Shown here piece by piece: positions 5,395 to 10,904 of a stretch of DNA of 10,904 nt. The stretch lies in assembly GCA_031283405.1 (NCBI GenBank), contig JAITBX010000195.1, forward strand, positions 1-10,904, read 5' to 3'. The position numbers and the translations under genes were made by a program. This stretch comes from Burkholderiales bacterium (GTDB taxonomy: Bacteria; Pseudomonadota; Gammaproteobacteria; Burkholderiales; Casimicrobiaceae). Position 1 is the stretch's first letter. Each line of letters begins with the position of its first letter. A model generated the notes under the pieces. It did not search any database and was not told the origin of the DNA. It was given only the letters and a program-made list of their open reading frames with translations.

Positions 5395-7111
5395 ATCGAT
5401 TTTGCCGCAACGGTTGTTGTCGGCGCCGCCGGAGGACATCGTTTTCTATCGCAACATGGCGCCGGTCACTTACGCGACGTTTCGCGCCGACATTGCGGCG
5501 GCGCGTCAAGCGTTGGCGCGGCTCGATGTGCCGGAGTTCGTGTTGTATGACAGCGATGCTTATTCGTTTTTCGTCTGGTTGCTTGCCTGCTGGTTAAATG
5601 GTCAAACTGCGTTGCTGGCGGCGGATGATTTGCCCGCGACGCGCGCGTTTCATTCGCTGCCGTGGGTGGGGAGTTGTGAGGGCAGCGCGCTGAATGATTG
5701 GTCGGGTTTTGCCGCCGCCGCAAAAGAATTCTCCGGCGCGGCGCCGCCATTCGGTCGCGCCGGAATGGTGTTTTTTACCTCCGGCTCCAGCGGCACGCCC
5801 AGTCGCATTTACAAAGTGCCGCAACAGTTGTACCGCGAAGCGCCCATGCTGCAACAACTGTTCGGTGATGTCTTGCCGTCCGGCACGCGCTTCGTCGGCA
5901 CCGTTCCGCATCAACATATGTTCGGTTTGCCGTTTCGATTGATATGGCCGCTGTGTCTCGGTTATCCGATCGTCAGCGAGCATTTTCATCATCCGGAAGA
6001 ATTGGGAAAACTGCAAGCGGGGCCGCACGTTTTACTCAGCAGTCCAGCGGTGTTGAAACGGTTGGCGCAACTGGAAACATTTTCATCGCCGGCGAATTTT
6101 CTCGTCGCCTTTTCGGCGGGCAGCCCGTTGCACGACAGCGTTGCCGCCGCGTGCGCGTCGAGATTGGGGGCGCGCATGGTCGAGATGTACGGCAGCTCCG
6201 AAACCGGCAGCGTCATGTATCGTTTTGCGCCCGGCAACGCTTGGCGCGAATTGCCGGGCGTGACGGTGGCGCTCGATGAGAATGGTTGCTTGAAACTGCG
6301 CTCGCCGTTTCTTGACGGCAATCCCGATGCGAATGACTGGTTTCAAACTCAGGATACCGCGCACCGCGAAGCCGACGGTTGGCATTTGACCGGTCGCGCC
6401 GATCGCGTTGCCAAAATCGAAGGGCGCCGCGTGGCGCTCGATGCGCTCGAAACCGCGTTGCAGGCGTTGCCCGAAGTGGCGGAGGCACGCACGATTCCGC
6501 TTTATGGAGAGCGCGATGAAATCGTTGCCGCCGTGGTGTTGAGCGATGTCGGTCGCGCACACTTGCAAGCGTTCGGCAAAACCCGTTTCGATCGTCGCTT
6601 GCGGCAAGCGCTGTCGGCGTCGCTCGAACGCATCGCTTTGCCGCGCCGCTGGTGTTATGTCTCGGCGCTGCCTTACAACACGATGGGCAAAGTTACGGCT
6701 GCTAATATCGCGCGCCTGTTTGAGCGGCAGGCTGTGCCGCCGTTCGTCGTCACCAAGCGCGCGCCGCAAGAAATGGTGTTGACGCTGGCGCTGCGCACTT
6801 GCGCACAAGCGTTCGACGGCCACTTTCCGCAAATGCCGGTTCTGCCCGGCGTTCTTCAAGTTGACTGGGCATTGCGATTGGCGCAACGGTATTTTTCCAT
6901 TGAAGGGCATTTTTCCGGCCTGCGACAACTCAAATTCCAACGCCTTCTGCGCCCCGAGGACGAAGTGTCGTTGACACTGCGCTTTTTCCCCGAGAAAAAA
7001 GAAGTCTCTTTCGTTTACGCTTCGGCGCTGGGTGAACACTCGCGGGGGCGCGCTTTTTTTGAGCGTTCTCTCGGTGAGCAAGAAGCCAGGCAAGAAACAG
7101 CGGCGCCATGA
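5387..7111 (+). CDS. Acyl/aryl-activating AMP ligase fused to an ApeI-like (FabA/FabZ-type) dehydratase
   Basis: This 574-residue protein has two parts. Residues ~1-445 form an ANL-superfamily adenylating enzyme: A3 loop FFTSGSSGTPSRIYK (from residue 129), A5 YGSSETGS (E272), A8-type GRADRVAKIEGRRV, and the A10 lysine in LPYNTMGKV (K435). Such enzymes activate a carboxylic acid with ATP and load it onto an ACP; ApeH does this with 4-hydroxycinnamate-type starters. Residues ~455-565 form a hot-dog dehydratase domain with FDGHFPQMPVLPGVLQVDWALRLA, where H479 and D493 fit the His/Asp pair of FabA-type enzymes. This corresponds to ApeI, which dehydrates 3-hydroxyacyl-ACP during polyene elongation. 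GGAGAGGG (5373-5380) precedes the ATG by 6 nt. The stop overlaps the GT2 start as ATGA. The starter specificity cannot be read from the sequence. Confidence 0.92.
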   Translation: MSESILPQRLLSAPPEDIVFYRNMAPVTYATFRADIAAARQALARLDVPEFVLYDSDAYSFFVWLLACWLNGQTALLAADDLPATRAFHSLPWVGSCEGSALNDWSGFAAAAKEFSGAAPPFGRAGMVFFTSGSSGTPSRIYKVPQQLYREAPMLQQLFGDVLPSGTRFVGTVPHQHMFGLPFRLIWPLCLGYPIVSEHFHHPEELGKLQAGPHVLLSSPAVLKRLAQLETFSSPANFLVAFSAGSPLHDSVAAACASRLGARMVEMYGSSETGSVMYRFAPGNAWRELPGVTVALDENGCLKLRSPFLDGNPDANDWFQTQDTAHREADGWHLTGRADRVAKIEGRRVALDALETALQALPEVAEARTIPLYGERDEIVAAVVLSDVGRAHLQAFGKTRFDRRLRQALSASLERIALPRRWCYVSALPYNTMGKVTAANIARLFERQAVPPFVVTKRAPQEMVLTLALRTCAQAFDGHFPQMPVLPGVLQVDWALRLAQRYFSIEGHFSGLRQLKFQRLLRPEDEVSLTLRFFPEKKEVSFVYASALGEHSRGRAFFERSLGEQEARQETAAP

Positions 7112-7857
7112 AACCCGTCGCGCTCGTGCCGGTTTATAACCACGCAGCGACCGTCGGCGCGGTGGTGCGATCCCTGCATGCGTTGGCGTTGTCGGTCATT
7201 TTGATCGACGACGGCTCCGACGCCGAATGCGCGACGACGCTCGATGCGTTGGCGGCAACCTCGAAAGCAGAAGCGGAAATCGTTTTGATTCGCTTGTCGC
7301 GTAACGGCGGCAAAGGCGGCGCGGTTATCGCCGGTTTGCGCGAAGCACAGGCGCGCGGGTACAGCCACGCTTTGCAACTGGACGCCGACGGCCAGCACGA
7401 CACTGAAGCGTTGCCGAGGTTTCTCGACGCGATGCGCAATGTGCCGCAAGCCGTGATTGTCGGCTATCCGCGCTACGATGAAAGCGTTCCGGCGGGGCGT
7501 TTGTTGGGACGCTATGCGACGCACGTTTGGGTTTGGATCAACACCTTGTCGCGCCGCATTCTGGATTCGATGTGCGGGTTGCGGATTTATCCGCTCGATG
7601 CCACGCTGCCGGTGCTCGATACGATGCCGCAGCAGAGCCGGATGGAGTTTGACACCGAAATTCTGGTGCGACTGGATTGGGCGGGCGTGCCGATTTGCAA
7701 CCTGCCGATTTCGGTGCGCTATCCGCCGGACGGCGTCTCGCACTTTCGTCTCTGGCGCGACAACGCGCGCATCAGTTGGATGCACACGCGCTTGTTCTTC
7801 GGCATGTTGTGGCGTTCGCCAAAATTGTTGAGCCGCCATTTTTCGGAGCGGCGCTGA
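7108..7857 (+). CDS. Family 2 glycosyltransferase
   Basis: This 249-residue GT-A-fold glycosyltransferase has the nucleotide-binding LIDDGSD (residues 32-38) and the metal-binding DADGQHD (92-98). It also has SRNGGKGGAVIAGLREA and DSMCGLRIYP, which are typical of dolichol/undecaprenyl-phosphate sugar transferase relatives and of the GT2 proteins in APE clusters. No obvious membrane segment is present beyond weak hydrophobic stretches. It probably transfers a sugar from a nucleotide or lipid donor to the polyene-lipid or its carrier at the inner face of the inner membrane; donor and acceptor are unknown. In some APE clusters a GT2 domain is fused to an acyltransferase; here the two are separate genes with a repeat-filled 197-bp gap between them. 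The ATG overlaps the ligase stop by 4 nt. Confidence 0.93.
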   Translation: MKPVALVPVYNHAATVGAVVRSLHALALSVILIDDGSDAECATTLDALAATSKAEAEIVLIRLSRNGGKGGAVIAGLREAQARGYSHALQLDADGQHDTEALPRFLDAMRNVPQAVIVGYPRYDESVPAGRLLGRYATHVWVWINTLSRRILDSMCGLRIYPLDATLPVLDTMPQQSRMEFDTEILVRLDWAGVPICNLPISVRYPPDGVSHFRLWRDNARISWMHTRLFFGMLWRSPKLLSRHFSERR

Positions 7858-7918
7858 TGATGAGCAACGTTGGCCGAAGAAACCGTATCCTCTTTTCCGT
7901 AGGCGGGAGCGGGGAAGA

Positions 7919-8047
7919 AGCCCCCTTTTCAAAGGGGGTGTCCCGAAGGGACGAGGGTTTGTTCAGCGTTGACAAACCCCAGCCCTCCTTCGTCGGGCTA
8001 CCCATTTCAAAAGGGGTCTTGGGAAAACGCCCTTCCGGATGGGAAGG
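7919..8047. repeat. Palindromic repeat element in the GT2-acyltransferase gap
   Basis: The 197-bp gap is largely filled by a string of hairpins: CCCCCTTT/AAAGGGGG (7921-7928 with 7931-7938), GTCCC/GGGAC (7940-7944 with 7948-7952), GGGTTTG/CAAACCC (7955-7961 with 7973-7979), AGCCC/GGGCT (7981-7985 with 7995-7999), an imperfect CCCATTT/AAAGGGG (8001-8016), and CCTTCC/GGAAGG (8031-8036 with 8042-8047). Positions 7919-7961 match 9670-9712 at 38 of 43 positions, and 8001-8020 matches 9618-9637 at 19 of 20, both in the same orientation. It is a dispersed non-coding repeat with no protein of its own. It interrupts an otherwise overlapping gene series. Confidence 0.85.
8031..8047 (+). promoter_or_regulatory. 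Hairpin covering the ribosome-binding site of the LpxL-type gene
   Basis: CCTTCC (8031-8036) and GGAAGG (8042-8047) form a 6-bp stem with loop GGATG. GGAAGG is also the best ribosome-binding site for the ATG at 8055, with 7 nt spacing. If the hairpin forms in mRNA it would hide this site, making translation depend on unfolding. The stem is at the edge of the repeat element, so the repeat may have supplied the ribosome site. Confidence 0.4.
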
Positions 8048-8054
8048 CGCGTGA

Positions 8055-9092
8055 ATGGATAAGCGTGAAACGAAAACGCGGGCGCATTGGGCGCAGATGC
8101 AGGAAGCGGGCGGGCTGACGGGCATGCGTTTTCTGCTGTTCGTTTATCGCGTTTGCGGACGTTGGCCGTTTCGTTTTTTGTTGTTCTTTGTGTTGTTGTG
8201 GTTTTACGCGCGCCGCCGCGCTGCGCGCGAAGCGTCGCGAGATTACTTGCAGCGGCTCTGCGCTTTCAGCAGCGGAACGACGCCCGCGCCGTCGTCGCGC
8301 AATGTCTTTCGTCACTTTACGGCGTTCTCCGAAATTCTGCTCGACAAGTTGCTGGTCGTCGGCAGTGCCGCAACGACGGGCAATTTTTGCGTCGATGGCG
8401 TGGAACACATTGAAGCGTTGTACCAACAAAAGCGCGGCGCGCTTTTCGTCACCGCGCACATCGGCAACATCGAACTGTGCCGCAAGCTGGGGGAGCGTTA
8501 CGCCGGTTTGCGTCTGACGATTCTTGGCCACACGAAAAACGCCGCGCGCTTCGTTCGACTGATGAAAGAGCGCGACCCCAAGTACGAATTCGATATGGTG
8601 CAAGTCGCCGACATCGGCGTGGACACTGCCATTGCGCTGGCGCAGCGCGTCTCTGCCGGCGGGATCATCGTGATCACCGGCGATCGCGTTCCGACGGACA
8701 GCATGGCGGCTACGGTGCGCGTTCCGTTTCTGGGAGAGGATGCGAGTTTTCCGATCAGTCCTTACATTCTCGCCGCGACGTTACAATGTCCGTTGTTCGC
8801 TGTTTTCGGCACGCGAAGAAACGAGAATGGAGGCGGCGCTTCCGGCAACCGTTTCGTGATCACGTTGCGGCAACTCGCCGAAACGATTTCGCTACCGCGC
8901 CGCGTGCGGAGCGGCAGAAAAAACGATAAAGAAAGCGACAGAGAAAAAACCATCGTGCCTTACGCCGCCGCGTTTGCCGAAGCGCTGGAAGCGGAGTGCT
9001 TGAAAGCGCCGTTTCAATGGTCTAATTTTTATTCGTTCTGGGCGCTGCCGGAATTTGTCGACAGCGCCCTCAAAACTGAGGAGGCGCCATGA
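8055..9092 (+). CDS. LpxL/HtrB-type (LPLAT) acyltransferase
   Basis: This 345-residue protein belongs to the lipid A biosynthesis acyltransferase (LpxL/HtrB) family. It has an N-terminal membrane anchor (about residues 37-53, WPFRFLLFFVLLWFYA), the catalytic HX4E motif in TAHIGNIELCRKL (H135, E140) and a GDRVP segment near residue 209. Family members transfer acyl chains from acyl-ACP to a lipid acceptor at the inner membrane. In APE clusters this gene is a candidate for attaching the aryl-polyene acyl group to its lipid anchor; that is inference. The ATG at 8055 follows GGAAGG by 7 nt, in the repeat-derived leader. A basic linker (residues ~279-297, RRVRSGRKNDKESDREK) interrupts the C-terminal part. 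The stop overlaps the thioesterase start as ATGA. Confidence 0.92.
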   Translation: MDKRETKTRAHWAQMQEAGGLTGMRFLLFVYRVCGRWPFRFLLFFVLLWFYARRRAAREASRDYLQRLCAFSSGTTPAPSSRNVFRHFTAFSEILLDKLLVVGSAATTGNFCVDGVEHIEALYQQKRGALFVTAHIGNIELCRKLGERYAGLRLTILGHTKNAARFVRLMKERDPKYEFDMVQVADIGVDTAIALAQRVSAGGIIVITGDRVPTDSMAATVRVPFLGEDASFPISPYILAATLQCPLFAVFGTRRNENGGGASGNRFVITLRQLAETISLPRRVRSGRKNDKESDREKTIVPYAAAFAEALEAECLKAPFQWSNFYSFWALPEFVDSALKTEEAP

Positions 9093-9502
9093 AGCCGCTG
9101 ACTGTTCGCACCGACTGGACGGTGCCTTTTCACGACATCGACCCGATGGAAGTGTGCTGGCACGGAAATTATGTTCGTTATTTCGAACTGGCGCGCACCA
9201 CGCTGTTACAGAGCATCGACTACGATTATCCGCAAATGCGCGCGTCCGGTTACGCCTGGCCGGTGATCGAATTGTTCATACGCTACGCGCAACCGCTGAT
9301 GTACCAGCAGCGCCTTCATCTCGACGCGCGTCTCATCGAATGGGAACATCGGCTGAAAATCGCCTATGAAATTCGTGACGCGATAACACAAAAACGGTTG
9401 ACGCACGGCCACACCGTGCAAGTTGCCGTCGATATCCGCAATCACGAAATGTGTTTTGTCAGCCCCGTCATCTTGCGCGAAAAATTGAAGGCTTATCTAT
9501 GA
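9089..9502 (+). CDS. 4HBT-type (YbgC-like) hot-dog thioesterase
   Basis: This 137-residue single hot-dog domain has the signature FHDIDPMEVCWHGNYVRYFELART, where D18 aligns with the catalytic Asp of 4-hydroxybenzoyl-CoA/YbgC thioesterases and the HxNYxRYFE helix follows. The rest (FIRYAQPLMYQQRLHLDARL ... HTVQVAVDIRNHEMCFVSP) fits the same fold. It would hydrolyse acyl thioesters in the cytoplasm, perhaps releasing stalled chains or the finished acyl group from ACP. The APE-cluster context makes an acyl-ACP substrate likely but not certain. GAGGAGG precedes the ATG, and the start overlaps the upstream stop by 4 nt. The stop in turn overlaps the LolA-like start as ATGA. Confidence 0.93.
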   Translation: MKPLTVRTDWTVPFHDIDPMEVCWHGNYVRYFELARTTLLQSIDYDYPQMRASGYAWPVIELFIRYAQPLMYQQRLHLDARLIEWEHRLKIAYEIRDAITQKRLTHGHTVQVAVDIRNHEMCFVSPVILREKLKAYL

Positions 9503-10371
9503 GAAAACAAATTCACCGGCTACTTTCTTTTTGTCGCATCTTCAGGACATCTGCTTCCGCAGGCGTGAGAAAGATCACAAACCCCCGCCCGCTCTTCGAC
9601 AAGCTCAGGGCGGGCGACCCCTTTCAAAAGGGGTCTTTCCCAAGCGGCGGCTCTGTCAAGCCTCTGGCAAGCCCCCTTTCCAAAGGGGGTGCCCCGAAGG
9701 GGCGGAGGTTTGCAAAAGGGGGGGTACGAAGCAGCGGGGAATTTTCCTTCTCTGCATCGGGATTTGTTTTTACTATGATGGTTGCTATGACTTTTGCCGC
9801 CTCGGCACACGCCGCCGGTGATCCGGCCTTGTTGCGCGCGGTGCAATCGCAACTGGCCGACGACACGGTGGTTCGCGGCGATTTCACGCAAACCCGTCAA
9901 CTGGCGGGCATCAAAAAACCGTTGACGGCAAAAGGCACGTTCGTCGTCGAAAAAACGCGCGGCGTGTTGTGGCGAACGCAAACGCCGTTTCCGCAAACGT
10001 TGCGGGTCAAGCAAGGCGAAATTTTGCAAAAGGACGGCGACCGCGTGTTGATGGTTTTGCGCGCCGATCAGGAACCGGCGGTCAACGCCATCAGCCGCGT
10101 TTTGTTTTCATTGTTTGCCGGCGATTTGGCAACGCTGGCGGATTTTTTCGATTACACCGGCAAGATCGACAAGGGCAAAGCGTGGCAACTGTCTTTCACG
10201 CCGCGCAACGATGGCTTGCGCGCGGTCATCGCGTCACTGTCGCTGGAAGGTGATAAGGTTGTTCGTCAAGTCACGCTGACCAGCGCCGCCGGCGACATCA
10301 CGCGCATTACTTTTTCCAACGTCGGCACTGCCGCCGCCTTGACCGCCGATGAGCGCGCCCAATTCGAGTGA
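9499..10371 (+). CDS. LolA-like periplasmic carrier with repeat inserted in its N-terminal leader
   Basis: From residue ~107 this 290-residue ORF is a LolA-like protein (COG2834): ALLRAVQSQLADDTVVRGDFTQTRQLAGIKKPLTAKGTFVVEKTRGVLWRTQTPFPQTLRV. LolA carries lipoproteins across the periplasm; the APE-cluster homologue may carry the polyene lipid. ATG 9499 has GAAGG (9487-9491) at 7 nt and the ATGA overlap typical of this operon, so it looks like the original start. But residues ~27-81 are encoded by a palindromic repeat, in frame, and contain the tell-tale FDKLRAG. The hydrophobic signal core (GFVFTMMVAMTFAASAHA, cleavage after ~105) comes only after it. The other candidate start, ATG 9775, gives 198 aa but has no ribosome site and no basic n-region. 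The protein either has a very long signal n-region or is poorly exported. Confidence 0.85.
   Translation: MRKQIHRLLSFCRIFRTSASAGVRKITNPRPLFDKLRAGDPFQKGSFPSGGSVKPLASPLSKGGAPKGRRFAKGGVRSSGEFSFSASGFVFTMMVAMTFAASAHAAGDPALLRAVQSQLADDTVVRGDFTQTRQLAGIKKPLTAKGTFVVEKTRGVLWRTQTPFPQTLRVKQGEILQKDGDRVLMVLRADQEPAVNAISRVLFSLFAGDLATLADFFDYTGKIDKGKAWQLSFTPRNDGLRAVIASLSLEGDKVVRQVTLTSAAGDITRITFSNVGTAAALTADERAQFE
9578..9712. repeat. Palindromic repeat element inside the LolA-like gene
   Basis: The element is bounded by inverted ends CAAACCCCCGCCC (9578-9590) and its near-complement at 9700-9712, which match at 12 of 13 positions. Inside are CGCCCGC/GCGGGCG (9586-9592 with 9610-9616) enclosing the TTCGACAAGCTCAGGGCG core (9595-9612), CCCCTTT/AAAGGGG (9618-9624 with 9627-9633), CCCCCTTT/AAAGGGGG (9672-9679 with 9682-9689), and GCCCC/GGGGC (9691-9695 with 9699-9703). 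It shares two blocks with the 7919-8047 repeat, but in the opposite order. Related sequence may continue to about 9745 (G-run 9717-9724). Confidence 0.85.
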
Positions 10372-10904
10372 AGCGTTGACAGATCGCTATGCTCGCCGCC
10401 ATCGCGCGCTGGCGTGGAGTTGGCTGGGTGTTTTGATTTTGTTGACCGCCGCGCTTCTCGCGCACATTTTGCCGTGGCGCGGTCAGATCGACACCGATTT
10501 GTTGGAGTTGCTTCCTGTTGACGAGCGCAACCCGCAAGCCGAAACCGCGCTGAAAACCTTGACGCAACACGGCGAGCGAGAACTGGTGTTGCTGCTGGCG
10601 ACAAAGGATGCCGACACGGCACCGCGCGCCGCGCATCTTGTGCGCGAAAGTTTGTTATCGCGCAACGCGCCGCTGACGGCGCAAGCGCCGCAAGCGCAAA
10701 TCAACGCCATGCGCGACCTTTATTTTCCCTATCGCGCCGGCCTCGTTACTGATCAGGATTTGCGCTGGATTGCCGAGAGCGAGTCATCGGGAGAAACGCA
10801 GCGCGCGCTGTCGCTCGCTTATCAACCGTTCGCGGGCGGCACGCTCAACTGGCGCGATGATCCTTTCGGTTTTTTCGGCAACTGGATGATGCAACTGGGC
10901 GCGG
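10349..10904 (+). CDS. MMPL/RND-superfamily exporter (COG4258 type), 3' end outside window
   Basis: An open frame runs from ATG 10349 to the right edge, giving 185 visible residues. It begins with a short basic stretch and a membrane segment (residues ~21-41, LAWSWLGVLILLTAALLAHIL). QIDTDLLELLPVDERNPQAE follows, the hallmark of the predicted exporters found in APE and related lipid clusters, and later YQPFAGGTLNWRDDPFGFFGNWMMQLGA, also typical. Full-length members have about 750-800 residues with two sets of RND membrane segments; the rest lies outside. It probably moves the polyene lipid across the inner membrane and hands it to the LolA-like carrier encoded just upstream. The start overlaps the LolA-like gene by 23 nt and lacks a clear ribosome site, suggesting coupling. 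Confidence 0.9.
   Translation, partial: MSAPNSSEALTDRYARRHRALAWSWLGVLILLTAALLAHILPWRGQIDTDLLELLPVDERNPQAETALKTLTQHGERELVLLLATKDADTAPRAAHLVRESLLSRNAPLTAQAPQAQINAMRDLYFPYRAGLVTDQDLRWIAESESSGETQRALSLAYQPFAGGTLNWRDDPFGFFGNWMMQLGA

Noticed and set aside
6083..7093. 336-residue open frame on the minus strand
   Set aside because: It lies wholly opposite the ligase-dehydratase gene, is rich in Arg/His/Gln with no recognisable domain, and is explained by high GC content suppressing stops.
7015..7932. 305-residue open frame on the minus strand
   Set aside because: It is antisense to the GT2 gene with low-complexity Arg/Gln/His composition; no motif and no coupling to a neighbour.
7919..8047. CRISPR array or tandem repeat
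   Set aside because: The repeats are hairpin modules of different sequence with no regular spacing and no unique spacers.
7677..8054. 125-residue plus-strand frame crossing the GT2 end and the repeat gap
   Set aside because: It is a shadow of GT2 followed by repeat translation; no domain and no ribosome site.
9549..9760. Possible target-site duplication (TCTGCTTCC near 9550 and TCTGCATCG near 9751) flanking the LolA insertion
   Set aside because: Only 7 of 9 positions match and the spacing from the repeat edges is unequal; chance similarity is likely.
9520..10029. 169-residue minus-strand frame over the LolA-like leader
   Set aside because: It is antisense to a clear LolA-like gene and to the repeat; the protein looks like repeat translation.
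1..10904. tRNA, rRNA, insertion sequence with transposase, or integrase
   Set aside because: No cloverleaf, rRNA-like or transposase/integrase coding sequence could be recognised on either strand.

Overview
The window is a gene-dense, GC-rich stretch from a Gram-negative bacterium, most likely a beta- or gammaproteobacterium. The evidence is an mpl murein-recycling ligase, LpxL-type and PlsC-type acyltransferases, a LolA-like periplasmic carrier, and scattered palindromic repeats of the 'TTCGACAAGCTCAGGGCG' kind. No species can be named from this sequence alone.

Left part (1-2396): the tail of an ORF whose first ~44 visible residues are FlhA-like, followed by an unrelated charged coiled coil. 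It converges on a small SnoaL/NTF2-like gene on the minus strand, with an inverted repeat between the two stop codons. Divergent from the SnoaL-like gene is mpl, the UDP-MurNAc:L-Ala-gamma-D-Glu-meso-DAP ligase. A 288-bp non-coding stretch with three hairpins follows (2397-2684).

Main part (2685 to the right edge): an operon-like series of ten same-strand genes whose content and order match the first half of an aryl-polyene (APE) type biosynthetic cluster. In order: ketosynthase-like N-terminal protein, PlsC-type acyltransferase, two acyl carrier proteins, COG4648-type membrane protein, acyl-activating ligase fused to an ApeI-like dehydratase, GT2 glycosyltransferase, LpxL-type acyltransferase, 4HBT thioesterase, LolA-like carrier, and the start of an MMPL/RND exporter. 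Most neighbours overlap by 4-23 nt, indicating translational coupling. By family logic, the ligase loads an aryl starter onto an ACP, off-window KS/KR/DH enzymes extend it as a polyene, glycosyl- and acyltransferases attach it to a lipid, and LolA/MMPL proteins move it to the outer membrane. The core chain-extending KS, KR and second DH are not visible and would be expected to the right of the window.

The most notable points are: (i) no aromatic amino-acid ammonia lyase in the visible part, although one often sits near the GT2/acyltransferase genes in APE clusters; that junction instead holds a repeat; (ii) a repeat of the same family lies inside the LolA-like gene, in frame, between the start of the protein and its signal-peptide core; (iii) the two repeat copies differ by a compensatory base-pair change; (iv) the chimeric-looking FlhA-like fragment at the left edge; and (v) the ligase-dehydratase fusion.
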